DNA of 14,729 nucleotides from the NCBI GenBank assembly GCA_039039985.1, contig JBCCOV010000127.1, positions 1 through 14,729 of the forward strand. The letters are read 5' to 3'. Under the pieces are notes generated by a model, which saw only the letters and a list, made by a program, of their open reading frames with translations, was not told where the DNA came from and searched no databases. Below, piece after piece: positions 1-6,994 of this stretch (positions are counted from its first letter, which is position 1; every line of letters begins with the position of its first letter). This DNA is from JBCBWG01 sp039039985 (lineage in GTDB: Bacteria; Pseudomonadota; Alphaproteobacteria; Rhizobiales; Hyphomicrobiaceae). The position numbers were made by a program, and so were the translations under genes.

Positions 1-2
1 AA

Positions 3-52
3 GCGCCGGGCCGCGGGCGCGGCCTGGGGTGCCAGACGGCTGGCCCGCGCTC
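3..52 (+). repeat. Left repeat-element head: two hairpins
   Basis: Two short inverted repeats lie in tandem. Hairpin A (6-27) has arms CCGGGCCGC and GCGGCCTGG around loop GGGC, nine pairs including one G-T wobble. Hairpin B (31-44) has arms GCCAG and CTGGC around ACGG. They are followed by CCCGCGCTC at 44-52. The same order, with the same hairpin A stem but a different loop, occurs inverted at 14588-14641. This is therefore the outer end of a repeat element rather than chance GC-rich sequence. The function is unknown. A structured intergenic repeat or a terminator-like element are both possible. Confidence 0.6.
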
Positions 53-192
53 AAGTAGCGAGCGCTTGTCGCGAGCGGTAGCGCAACGAAAGACTCGCTC
101 GAGCCGCGAGCCTGCGAGCGTGCGAACAGCGCAATCAAAGACTCGCTCGAGCCGCGAGCCTGCGAGCGTGCGAACAGCGCAATCAAAGACTC
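51..192 (+). repeat. 48-bp tandem repeat, left copy (about 3 units)
   Basis: Two identical 48-bp units occupy 89-136 and 137-184. Each begins AAAGACTCGCTCGAGC and ends AACAGCGCAATC. A third start, AAAGACTC, lies at 185-192. The stretch 51-88 is a diverged copy of the same unit: CTCAAG for CTCGAG, a shared GCGAGCG core, and AGCGCAACG before AAAGACTCG. Units contain the palindrome GCTCGAGC and several CGAGC/GCTCG pairs that could fold. The array sits just past the 3' end of ccoS. Inverted copies of the unit occur at 14445-14591. There are no unique spacers, so it is not a CRISPR array. Confidence 0.9.
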
Positions 193-216
193 TTCACTCG
201 CGGCGGACCGGCGATC

Positions 217-366
217 TCAGGCGTCGGGGTCACGATCTTCCAGTGCCCGCCAGGCCGCACCTTCGAGATCTTCGAACTGTCCCGTCCGCATCGCCCAAAG
301 AAAAGCCGCGAGCCCGACAAGGCCCAATCCAAGAGCAGCAGGAATCAACCAGGCCAGTGCGGTCAT
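217..366 (-). CDS. ccoS: cbb3 oxidase maturation protein CcoS (FixS)
   Basis: A 49-residue protein with one N-terminal membrane segment (about residues 4-25), then the family signature AFLWAMRTGQFEDLEG and an acidic tail. Length and motif match CcoS/FixS, a small inner-membrane protein needed to insert cofactors (heme b and Cu_B) into the CcoN subunit. The reading frame extends upstream to 420, with possible ATGs at 375 and 366. I chose 366 because AAAGGA lies nine bases before it, whereas it nearly touches the ATG at 375. The gene is last in the assembly operon, 116 bases after ccoI. That gap holds only a 6-bp hairpin (TCCGCC, loop TTAT, 421-436). The family assignment is firm; the start is probable. 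Confidence 0.92.
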   Translation of the reverse strand: MTALAWLIPAALGLGLVGLAAFLWAMRTGQFEDLEGAAWRALEDRDPDA

Positions 367-482
367 GATGGACATTCCTTTGCAACTAGTGCGTTTCAGA
401 TTGAGCCAGAACCATCCCACTCCGCCTTATGGCGGAAAGGACCTCGCGCACCCGCAAGCGGATGCAGTACGCTCCTATAGCG

Positions 483-2732
483 TCAACGTATCGTCAGCGA
501 CGCCTCAAGCGACCGGCTCCGCAGTCGCACGGCATTGGCCGTAACCGCAATTGACGACGCCGACATGGCAATCGCGGCGATCAGCGGCGTGACCCAGCCG
601 ACAACCGCCATTGGGACGAATACCATATTATAGGCCAGCGCGATCTCGAAGTTCTGCAGCGCCATGCGCCGGGATTCATGCGCAACGGCCAGCGCCTCGT
701 GTATCGGCGCAAGTCGTCCACCCTGGAAAACGAAATCCGCAGACGTTTGCGAGATATCCGCAGCCTCGGACGGTGACATGGACGCATGACCGGCGGCAAG
801 CGCCGGCGCATCGTTCAAACCGTCCCCGACCATCAAAACGGTCTTTCCGGCCTCTTTCAACTCCGCGAGCCGCGCCACCTTGTCGGCTGGAGAACACCGC
901 GCCTGCCACTCTCCAATGCCAAGCGACTGCGCAACATCAGCAACAGCCGCGCCGCGATCACCGGACAGAAGCTCTATGGCGAAGCCTGCCGCCCGCAGCC
1001 GATCAACGGTTTCCAACGCATCGGGCTTGATGGCGTCAACAAAGATGAAGGGGACCGCGTCAGCATCGCCAAGCTTGAACCAAAGCGCCGCCTTATCCCC
1101 ACGCACACCATCAGGCACGCCACAAAACGGTCCGGACCCCAGCCGGACTTCGGCGCCATCTTGCTGACAGCGCAACCCGCGGCCCGGCAACTCCTCAACG
1201 CCGTCAACAGCTTCAACTCTCAGGCCCTCGGCTTCCGCCGCCGCAACCAGAGCCCGCGCATAGGGATGTCTGCTGGTGATCGCCAGGGATGCGGCCGGCC
1301 CCAGCCAACGCCGCGCATGATCATCGAGGACCTGCAAGCGCGGCTCACCTGAGGTCAGAGTTCCCGTCTTATCGAAAACAATCGTGTCACACTCGGCCAG
1401 TCGCTCCAGACCATCAGCGGCTTTGACAAGCACCCCGCGTTCGAAGAGACGGCTGGTTGCTGCCACCTGGACGGCCGGAACGGCCAGCGCAAGCGCACAT
1501 GGACATGTGATGATCAGAACGGCGATGGCCGTCGTCATTGCTGGCACCCAGCCGGCGCCAATCATCATCCAACCTACGAACGTTGCCGCACCAAGCAAGT
1601 GGACTCCGGGCGCATAGATCCGCGCGGCCCGGTCTGCCAAGCGGACATACTGGCCGCGTCCCTGCTCAGCAGCAATCATCAGGCGGGCGATTTCGGCCAA
1701 CAGCGTGTTCTGTTCGATGGCCTCGGCACGCACGACAATCCGCCCTGACATGTTCACAGCGCCAGCGAAGACCTGATCGCCGACCTCGCTAACCTGCGGT
1801 GTGCTTTCCCCTGTGATCAGGCTGTTGTCGATATCGCTGGCACCAACAACAATTGTGCCATCGACCGCAATCCGCTCACCGGGAGCAACTTGGATTTCCA
1901 TTCCAGGTTGGAGGGCATGCGCGGGTAGGCGACGCACCGTGCCGTCTTGATCGACGACATCAGCTGACAGGGCGCGCAACGCAAGCAGGTTCGATGCAGC
2001 GCCGGCAGCCCGAACCCGCATCCGCATGTCGAGAAAGCGGCCGATCAACAGAAAGAACAGCAACATAACGGCCGCATCGAAATAGATGTGACCGTCGCCA
2101 GCCAGCGTCAGGTAGAGGCTCATCCCGGCCGCAAGCAGAACGCCAAGGGAAATCGGTACGTCCATGTTCAGCCGCCCGGCCGCAAGCGCGGCGACAGCGG
2201 ACTTGAAGAACGGCTGGCCAGCGTAAACCACCGCCGGCAAAGCCACCATTGCTGACAGCCAGTGAAACAGAGCCTTAACGGCAGGGCTCATGTCACCACC
2301 GGCCTCGCCGGACCAAACCGAAACCGAAAGCAGCATCACGTTTGCCGACGCAAAGCCGGCAACAGCCAAACGATACAGCAGATCACGCTCGGCCGACCGC
2401 CCGGCGTCCTCTGCCGTTCCGCGCACTTCTCCGGCCTTGAAGCCGGCGGCCGCCAGCGCTTCTATGAGACCATGCGGTGAAACGTCCGGTCCATCCGGTA
2501 CGACGGTCACACGCCGCGCCGACAGGTTTGCGCGCGCGGCAGAAACTCCGGAGACAGCAGACAACGCCGCCTCAACCTTCCGCATGCAACCGCCGCAGTG
2601 CATGTTCTCAACAGTCAGAACGATCGCCGGACATGCTGTACGGTCAGCGGACTTGGTCGCGGCCTTGCCCCCGCGAGGCGGCTGGTCTTCTGGCGCGACG
2701 CCATCGACAATCGACGCTAAGGCTTCAGCCAT
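483..2732 (-). CDS. ccoI: Copper-transporting P-type ATPase CcoI (FixI)
   Basis: A 749-residue P1B-type ATPase. An N-terminal heavy-metal-associated domain carries MHCGGC (cysteines 46 and 49). TGES of the actuator domain is at about 307-310 and the copper-site CPC in the sixth core membrane segment at 410-412. The phosphorylation motif DKTGT starts at Asp454; the SRHPYA nucleotide-binding motif and GDGLNDAP hinge follow. CcoI/FixI pumps copper across the inner membrane for the Cu_B centre of cbb3 oxidase and differs from the detoxifying CopA in that role. The frame is open to 2810, but the ATG at 2732 has AAAGGAG six bases upstream, so I start there. This overlaps the ccoH end by 16 bases, indicating translational coupling. 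Context between ccoH and ccoS confirms the CcoI assignment. Confidence 0.96.
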   Translation of the reverse strand: MAEALASIVDGVAPEDQPPRGGKAATKSADRTACPAIVLTVENMHCGGCMRKVEAALSAVSGVSAARANLSARRVTVVPDGPDVSPHGLIEALAAAGFKAGEVRGTAEDAGRSAERDLLYRLAVAGFASANVMLLSVSVWSGEAGGDMSPAVKALFHWLSAMVALPAVVYAGQPFFKSAVAALAAGRLNMDVPISLGVLLAAGMSLYLTLAGDGHIYFDAAVMLLFFLLIGRFLDMRMRVRAAGAASNLLALRALSADVVDQDGTVRRLPAHALQPGMEIQVAPGERIAVDGTIVVGASDIDNSLITGESTPQVSEVGDQVFAGAVNMSGRIVVRAEAIEQNTLLAEIARLMIAAEQGRGQYVRLADRAARIYAPGVHLLGAATFVGWMMIGAGWVPAMTTAIAVLIITCPCALALAVPAVQVAATSRLFERGVLVKAADGLERLAECDTIVFDKTGTLTSGEPRLQVLDDHARRWLGPAASLAITSRHPYARALVAAAEAEGLRVEAVDGVEELPGRGLRCQQDGAEVRLGSGPFCGVPDGVRGDKAALWFKLGDADAVPFIFVDAIKPDALETVDRLRAAGFAIELLSGDRGAAVADVAQSLGIGEWQARCSPADKVARLAELKEAGKTVLMVGDGLNDAPALAAGHASMSPSEAADISQTSADFVFQGGRLAPIHEALAVAHESRRMALQNFEIALAYNMVFVPMAVVGWVTPLIAAIAMSASSIAVTANAVRLRSRSLEASLTIR

Positions 2733-3229
2733 ACTCGCTCCTTTGCCTGGTAGACGACGTCGCGCTCGCCCGACGAATTGGTCCGGGACCCGCCAAGCGT
2801 GACCAGCCACGAACCTGCTGCGCGCGGCGGCGTGTTGGCGCGATAGACACCGCCTTCTTGCTCGATCAACGAAATCGTCAGGTCATGCGCGGATGTGCTG
2901 GCACGACCGATTGTTGCCGTAAGTGCGAGCCCGGTCACGGGCCGGGATTCGCGATCCCGCAAGTCGATACGAACGGCGCCGTCGCCGCCAAGACTGATCG
3001 TGTGGGACCACCCAAGCGCCTTTTGCCGAGCGTCAGCCACAAGCCGGTCATTGTAGGCCAGGCCTTTGCGATACGGCTCGACAGCGACAACGCCCGTGTA
3101 CGACTTCAACGCAAAGTACAAAAACACGCCATTGACGGCGAAGATCACGCCAAAGAAGCCAAGCATCGCGAACAGCACATGACGACCCGTCATACCTTTC
3201 CGCTTGCGCCCTACCGCATCAATGGACAT
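2717..3229 (-). CDS. ccoH: cbb3 oxidase assembly protein CcoH (FixH)
   Basis: A 170-residue FixH-family protein: a short basic N-terminus (GRKRKG), one membrane segment at about residues 17-40, and a periplasmic beta-rich domain. That domain includes the family-typical YNDRLVADARQKALGW stretch after the membrane anchor. CcoH acts in assembly or stabilisation of the cbb3 complex, and in other bacteria it associates with CcoN/CcoP intermediates. The frame is open to 3316, but the ATG at 3229 is preceded by GGGAGG at good spacing, and the upstream part overlaps ccoG, so 3229 is preferred. It begins 13 bases after the ccoG stop and overlaps ccoI by 16 bases. The family is assigned from pattern and position, since FixH proteins are poorly conserved. 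Confidence 0.92.
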   Translation of the reverse strand: MSIDAVGRKRKGMTGRHVLFAMLGFFGVIFAVNGVFLYFALKSYTGVVAVEPYRKGLAYNDRLVADARQKALGWSHTISLGGDGAVRIDLRDRESRPVTGLALTATIGRASTSAHDLTISLIEQEGGVYRANTPPRAAGSWLVTLGGSRTNSSGERDVVYQAKERVWLKP

Positions 3230-3242
3230 GGCGACCTCCCTT

Positions 3243-4757
3243 TCACCGGCGCACCGGACTCTGGAACACTGTGCTGCGCACCATGCGCGCCTCTCCGGCG
3301 ACGTCTTCGACAACAATCTGGAACGACGTGGACGGCGGCGAGAGCTTCGGCACGCTGGCTACCGGGACCGTCACGAAGACGCGGACTTCGCGCAGGTCGT
3401 CGGTTGGCACAACGATGATCGGGTCCGCTGTGTCGAACCCGAGGACCCGCAACCGCGCGCCGTCCAGCCCCGTCACGCGCAGTTTGACCGAACGGTTGGC
3501 ATGCTCCTTGTTCAGGATCTTGACCGTATAGCCATTTCGAAAGCCGCCATCCTTCAACGGGACGTACAAGGGCGCTCGATCTCCGACGACGTTGACTTCA
3601 AGCGTGGTTCTCAAGCTGAACGCGACAAGCATGATCAAACCGACCACGGCCATCAAGCCTGCGTAGAGATAGGTTCGCGGCCGGAGCAGCTTCAGCGGCT
3701 CGTGCGCACCGCGCTCGCTGGCTTCGCGCTTTGCAATCGTATCGTAAGCGATCAAACGCGTCGGGCGCCCGATCTTGACCATGATCTCATCGCACGCATC
3801 AATACACAGCGCGCACTGGATGCACTCCAGCTGCGAACCGTCCCGGATATCAATGCCGGTCGGGCAGACGACAACGCAGGCCTTGCAATCAATGCAATCA
3901 CCCCGGACCGACCAATCGACAGTCCCATCCGGCCCCTTGCGCGCGGGACCACGTGGTTCGCCGCGCTCGGGGCGATAGCTGACCAACATCGTATGTTGAT
4001 CGGTCATGGCCCCCTGGATCCGCGGCCACGGGCACATGTAGATGCAGACCTGCTCACGCGAGATCGCGCCAAGCAAGTAGGTCGTCGCGGTGAATATGCC
4101 GAGAAAGAGATAGGCAATCATCGGCGCACTGCCCGTTAGGAACTCAACGAGCAATGTCGGTGCATCGCGGAAATAGAACACGAACGCACCACCGGTCAGA
4201 AGCGAAATCAGCAACCACGAGATATGGGTCGCGCTTTTCTTGAAGATCTTGGCTGGTCCCCAGGGCTCCTTGTCCAGCCGGATGCGCGCATTGCGATCTC
4301 CCTGCCAGAAGCGCTCGACCGCAATCATGAGATCGGTCCAAACCGTCTGCGGACATGTGTAGCCGCACCACACGCGCCCGAGTGCAGCCGTGACCAGGAA
4401 CAAGGCAAGCGACCCGATCACTAAAAGACCGGTGACATAGTAGAGTTCCTGCGGCCAGATCTCGATTGGGCCGACAAAGATTCGCCCATTCGCGACATCA
4501 ACCAGCACCGCCTGGTCGGGCAATTCCGGCCCGCGGTCCCAGCGGATCCAGGGCAGCGCGTAGTAGATGCCGAGCGTCACCAGCATCACGATCCATTTCA
4601 GATTGCGAAACGTGCCGTGAGCCAGCTTGGCGTAGATCTTCCGCCGCTCGGCGTAGAGTTGCCGCGTCTCCTTGCGGTTGACGGCCGCCACGTCATGAAC
4701 TGCGACACCGGGCGCAGCATCACCGACAATGAAGTCCGCGGGCGCGTGGGTTGTCAT
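3243..4757 (-). CDS. ccoG: Membrane polyferredoxin CcoG (FixG/RdxA type)
   Basis: A 504-residue inner-membrane iron-sulfur protein with about five membrane segments. Two membrane-associated cysteine pairs are visible: CGYTC at 131-135 and CIYMC at 238-242. Two 4Fe-4S binding motifs follow, with cysteines 288, 291, 294, 298 and 312, 315, 318, 322, and then a C-terminal periplasmic immunoglobulin-like domain. CcoG is described as a cupric reductase that supplies Cu(I) for cbb3 assembly. The frame runs to 4820, but the ATG at 4757 gives the standard N-terminus MTTHAPADF and overlaps the stop of the upstream Cys-rich gene as ATGA. This is textbook coupling and decides the start. ccoH begins 13 bases downstream. 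Confidence 0.96.
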   Translation of the reverse strand: MTTHAPADFIVGDAAPGVAVHDVAAVNRKETRQLYAERRKIYAKLAHGTFRNLKWIVMLVTLGIYYALPWIRWDRGPELPDQAVLVDVANGRIFVGPIEIWPQELYYVTGLLVIGSLALFLVTAALGRVWCGYTCPQTVWTDLMIAVERFWQGDRNARIRLDKEPWGPAKIFKKSATHISWLLISLLTGGAFVFYFRDAPTLLVEFLTGSAPMIAYLFLGIFTATTYLLGAISREQVCIYMCPWPRIQGAMTDQHTMLVSYRPERGEPRGPARKGPDGTVDWSVRGDCIDCKACVVVCPTGIDIRDGSQLECIQCALCIDACDEIMVKIGRPTRLIAYDTIAKREASERGAHEPLKLLRPRTYLYAGLMAVVGLIMLVAFSLRTTLEVNVVGDRAPLYVPLKDGGFRNGYTVKILNKEHANRSVKLRVTGLDGARLRVLGFDTADPIIVVPTDDLREVRVFVTVPVASVPKLSPPSTSFQIVVEDVAGEARMVRSTVFQSPVRR

Positions 4758-5011
4758 GGAACAACTGCCTCTATCAGCGATTTGGCGATCGCCTGGCAGC
4801 GATCGCAATCGCCCGTGCATGCCGTGTCTGACTGTTCTTCAATCTCAGAAGCAGCCGCACGGCTGTCTTCGCCCGAAGTCAATGAAGCTGCCGACGTCGT
4901 TGCCCCCGCAAGCGGTCGATCCACCAGCGCTGTTGTCGAAACAGACGGCAAATCGGACGTGTTGTCTTCGCTCAGACCAAAGGTGACAAGGTCACACCCA
5001 CAACCGCACAT
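4754..5011 (-). CDS. Small cysteine-rich protein, unknown (85 aa)
   Basis: I do not recognise this gene. It encodes 85 residues starting MCGCGCDLV, with cysteines 2, 4 and 6. A Ser/Thr/Ala/acidic middle of about 55 residues looks disordered, and a C-terminal motif CTGDCDRC (cysteines 65, 69, 72) runs into a short helix-like tail AIAKSLIEAVV. There is no signal peptide or membrane segment, so it is probably cytoplasmic. The frame extends upstream to 5248 and overlaps ccoP; I start at 5011 because GGAG lies ten bases ahead and all upstream codons look non-coding. The stop overlaps the ccoG start as ATGA, and a FixK-like box lies 58 bases upstream, making it first gene of the assembly operon. 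I infer metal (copper or iron-sulfur) binding. A distant resemblance to bacterioferritin-associated ferredoxin tails is too weak to rely on. Confidence 0.7.
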   Translation of the reverse strand: MCGCGCDLVTFGLSEDNTSDLPSVSTTALVDRPLAGATTSAASLTSGEDSRAAASEIEEQSDTACTGDCDRCQAIAKSLIEAVVP

Positions 5012-5068
5012 CGCACCATCTCCAGATTCGATATCGCGGTAAGTGCGCAGAACCGGCGTGAACCAGCT

Positions 5069-5082
5069 TTGACATGTGTCAG
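5069..5082 (-). promoter_or_regulatory. FixK/FNR-like box for the assembly operon
   Basis: The plus strand reads TTGACATGTGTCAG, matching the FixK palindrome TTGAC-N4-GTCAA at nine of ten defined positions. Its centre is about 64 bases before the start of the Cys-rich gene. A class II site centred near -41.5 would put the transcript start around 5034, leaving a short leader before the GGAG at about 5022. It lies downstream of the hairpin that ends the ccoP transcript, as expected for a separate promoter. I did not find a convincing -10 element. Confidence 0.65.
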
Positions 5083-5117
5083 TCCTGCACGGCCCCGCGA
5101 CACTTGCGACACCTGCC

Positions 5118-5146
5118 AAAATGGCGCGCCCGCACAGGCGCGCCAT
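5118..5146 (-). terminator. Terminator-like hairpin after ccoP
   Basis: A perfect 10-bp stem, ATGGCGCGCC (5121-5130) with GGCGCGCCAT (5137-5146), encloses a six-base loop. On the minus strand it is followed by TTT, continuing from the final T of the stem. It lies 26 bases after the ccoP stop. The U-run is short, so it may be a weak intrinsic terminator or a 3'-end stabilising hairpin that sets different levels for structural and assembly transcripts. Confidence 0.6.
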
Positions 5147-5172
5147 CGCCGTTTGAGCGCCCTCCCGAGACG

Positions 5173-6057
5173 CTACTCGCCACCACCCAACGAGTGGACA
5201 TAGATGGCGAGCGACTTGATGGTGACCTCGTCGAGGCGACCGACCCACGGCGGCATCATCGCGCCCCGTCCGGTGTGAATGCTCTCCACGACATCTTCCT
5301 TGCTTGATCCGTACAGCCAGATCGCGTCCGTGAGATTCGGCGAGCCCAACTCCTGATTGCCCTTGCCATTATCACCATGGCAGGCGGCGCACTGCTCCTC
5401 GAAGATCACCTTGCCGCGTGCCGCCGCTTCAGCATCGTCACCTTTGCCCGAGAGCGACAGAACGAAGGAGGCCACGTCCGTGATCTGTTTCGGCTCCAGC
5501 AATTCATCGACACCGAACTTGGGCATGTCGCTGACGCGTGTTTCATCGTGCGACGCCCGGATGCCGTAGTTGATCGTCTGGAAGATCGCCGGCAATGTGC
5601 CGCCCCAGATCCAGTCATCATCATTGAGGTTTGGATACCCCTTGAAGCCCTGCGCGCCGCGACCGTGGCAAGCGGCACAGTTCTCACCAAACGCCGCTTT
5701 GCCGCCGGCAATGGCAAAACGGAGCAGCTCCGGATCGGAACGGATCTCCGACAGTTCTTTGCTTGCTATGGCGTCACGAAACTTGGACTGCGCTTCCCGG
5801 TTGGCGGCGATGGCTTTCGTCACGACGTCGCGTTGCGAGTATCCAAGAATGCCTTTGGTGTAGTCGTTCGCCAGCGGCCACGCGGGATAGAGCACCCAGT
5901 AGCCAATCGACCAAACGATGGTGGCGTAGAACACGTACAGCCACCACTTCGGCAACGGCTTATTGAGTTCTTTAATGCCGTCCCACTCGTGTCCGGTTGT
6001 TTCAACGCCGGTGACGTCGTCGACTTCGGGGCCGTGTTGATGGTCTTGCGTGGTCAT
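5173..6057 (-). CDS. ccoP: cbb3 oxidase subunit III, di-heme cytochrome c CcoP
   Basis: A 294-residue membrane-anchored cytochrome. An N-terminal segment contains the family pattern KPLPKWWLYVFYATI and one membrane span (about 37-60). Two periplasmic c-type heme domains follow, with heme sites CAACH at 127-131 and 223-227. Likely axial methionines are in DMPKFG (Met178) and AMMPPW (Met267 or 268). CcoP accepts electrons from soluble or membrane cytochrome c and passes them to CcoO. The start at 6057 overlaps the ccoQ stop as ATGA. A terminator-like hairpin lies 26 bases after the stop. Length and domain order are normal for the family. Confidence 0.97.
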   Translation of the reverse strand: MTTQDHQHGPEVDDVTGVETTGHEWDGIKELNKPLPKWWLYVFYATIVWSIGYWVLYPAWPLANDYTKGILGYSQRDVVTKAIAANREAQSKFRDAIASKELSEIRSDPELLRFAIAGGKAAFGENCAACHGRGAQGFKGYPNLNDDDWIWGGTLPAIFQTINYGIRASHDETRVSDMPKFGVDELLEPKQITDVASFVLSLSGKGDDAEAAARGKVIFEEQCAACHGDNGKGNQELGSPNLTDAIWLYGSSKEDVVESIHTGRGAMMPPWVGRLDEVTIKSLAIYVHSLGGGE

Positions 6058-6233
6058 TGGACATTCCCCGCATCTTCGCTTTTGTCATTCAACTCCAATG
6101 CCCGAGCCTGCGCTTCGTCAAACCGGCCCTTGTTTCCCGGCCAGAACGCATAGGCAATCACGGCAATAAACAGCGAAATGAACATCAAGAGCGATGTGAC
6201 CTGCGAGACGGTCGCGACGGTATCGTATGTCAT
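6054..6233 (-). CDS. ccoQ: cbb3 oxidase subunit IV, CcoQ (59 aa)
   Basis: A short gene of 59 residues beginning MTYDTVATVSQ. It has one membrane span (about 12-30), then the CcoQ hallmark AFWPGNKGRFDEA and an acidic tail ending GNVQ. CcoQ is the small non-redox subunit that stabilises the CcoNO-CcoP association and, in Rhodobacter, has been tied to oxygen signalling. The start is supported by AGGAG just upstream, which overlaps the ccoO stop region (11-base gap). The stop TGA overlaps the ccoP ATG by four bases. The translation was read directly from the minus strand. Confidence 0.95.
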   Translation of the reverse strand: MTYDTVATVSQVTSLLMFISLFIAVIAYAFWPGNKGRFDEAQARALELNDKSEDAGNVQ

Positions 6234-6244
6234 GATCTTACTCC

Positions 6245-6979
6245 TCAGCGCAGGTTCGGGCCGGAGGCATCAAAGCTCGCGAAGTCGACGAGCGTGCCCA
6301 GCATCTGCATGTATGCGATCAGCGCATCGAGTTCCGTCGGTGCGTCACTCGGCTTGCCGTCAAACTTGGCGACGACAGCTTTCGGATAGCGTGTCAAAAG
6401 CTCTTCGGCTTCGTCCGAATCCGGGTTGATCTGGGCCAAAAGATCCACTCTGGCTTTCTCGATCATTTCCGGCGTGTAAGGCACGCCGACAGCTGCTTGC
6501 GTCTTGAGCTTGTCGACGATGGTGTCGATGTCGAGCGTCCGTTGTGCAAGCCAGGGATAGCCCGGCATGATGCTCTCCGGCACAACCGCGCGAGGATTGT
6601 TCATATGCTCGACGTGCCACTGGTTCGAATACTTACCGCCAACGCGTGCTAGGTCCGGCCCGGTCCGTTTCGACCCCCATTGAAACGGGTGGTCGTACAT
6701 ACTTTCAGCCGCCAGCGAGTAGTGGCCGTAGCGCTCAACCTCGTCCCGCAACGTCCGGATCATCTGTGAGTGGCAGTTGTAGCACCCCTCCCGAATGTAG
6801 ATGTCACGCCCGGCAAGTTCGAGCGGCGAATACGGCCGCATGCCCGAAACCTTTTCGATCGTGCTGTCGACCCAGAACAGCGGAGCGATCTGCACGACCC
6901 CGCCGACTGAGACGGCAATCAAGATGCCGATCAGCAGGATGATTGAGTTCTTTTCGAAGACTTCGTGTTTGGGAAACAT
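6245..6979 (-). CDS. ccoO: cbb3 oxidase subunit II, mono-heme cytochrome c CcoO
   Basis: A 244-residue protein with an N-terminal membrane anchor (about 11-35) and a periplasmic domain with one heme c site, CYNCH, at 66-70. The likely sixth ligand is Met138 in SIMPGYPWL. The conserved blocks GRDIYIREGC and FQWGSKRTGPDL are present. CcoO transfers electrons from CcoP to the heme b of CcoN. The start codon at 6979 has GGAGGG upstream and lies 15 bases after the ccoN stop. Length is at the usual family size, and nothing appears truncated. Confidence 0.97.
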   Translation of the reverse strand: MFPKHEVFEKNSIILLIGILIAVSVGGVVQIAPLFWVDSTIEKVSGMRPYSPLELAGRDIYIREGCYNCHSQMIRTLRDEVERYGHYSLAAESMYDHPFQWGSKRTGPDLARVGGKYSNQWHVEHMNNPRAVVPESIMPGYPWLAQRTLDIDTIVDKLKTQAAVGVPYTPEMIEKARVDLLAQINPDSDEAEELLTRYPKAVVAKFDGKPSDAPTELDALIAYMQMLGTLVDFASFDASGPNLR

Positions 6980-6994
6980 ATGTGCGCCCTCCGG

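Noticed and set aside
89..184. CRISPR-like array
   Set aside because: The units abut directly with no unique spacers and no cas genes are present.
66..368. 100-codon plus-strand frame through the left repeats
   Set aside because: It runs across the tandem repeat and then antisense over the well-supported ccoS gene. There is no ribosome site or recognisable domain.
421..436. Hairpin TCCGCC/GGCGGA between ccoI and ccoS as a terminator
   Set aside because: Only six pairs and no T-run on the minus strand. ccoS is probably still part of the operon.
2477..3418. 313-codon plus-strand frame
   Set aside because: Antisense shadow of ccoI, ccoH and ccoG. It is Arg/Pro-rich with no domain.
3204..4139. 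311-codon plus-strand frame
   Set aside because: Antisense to ccoG, whose Fe-S motifs identify the true frame.
5377..6153. 258-codon plus-strand frame
   Set aside because: Antisense shadow of ccoP and ccoQ.
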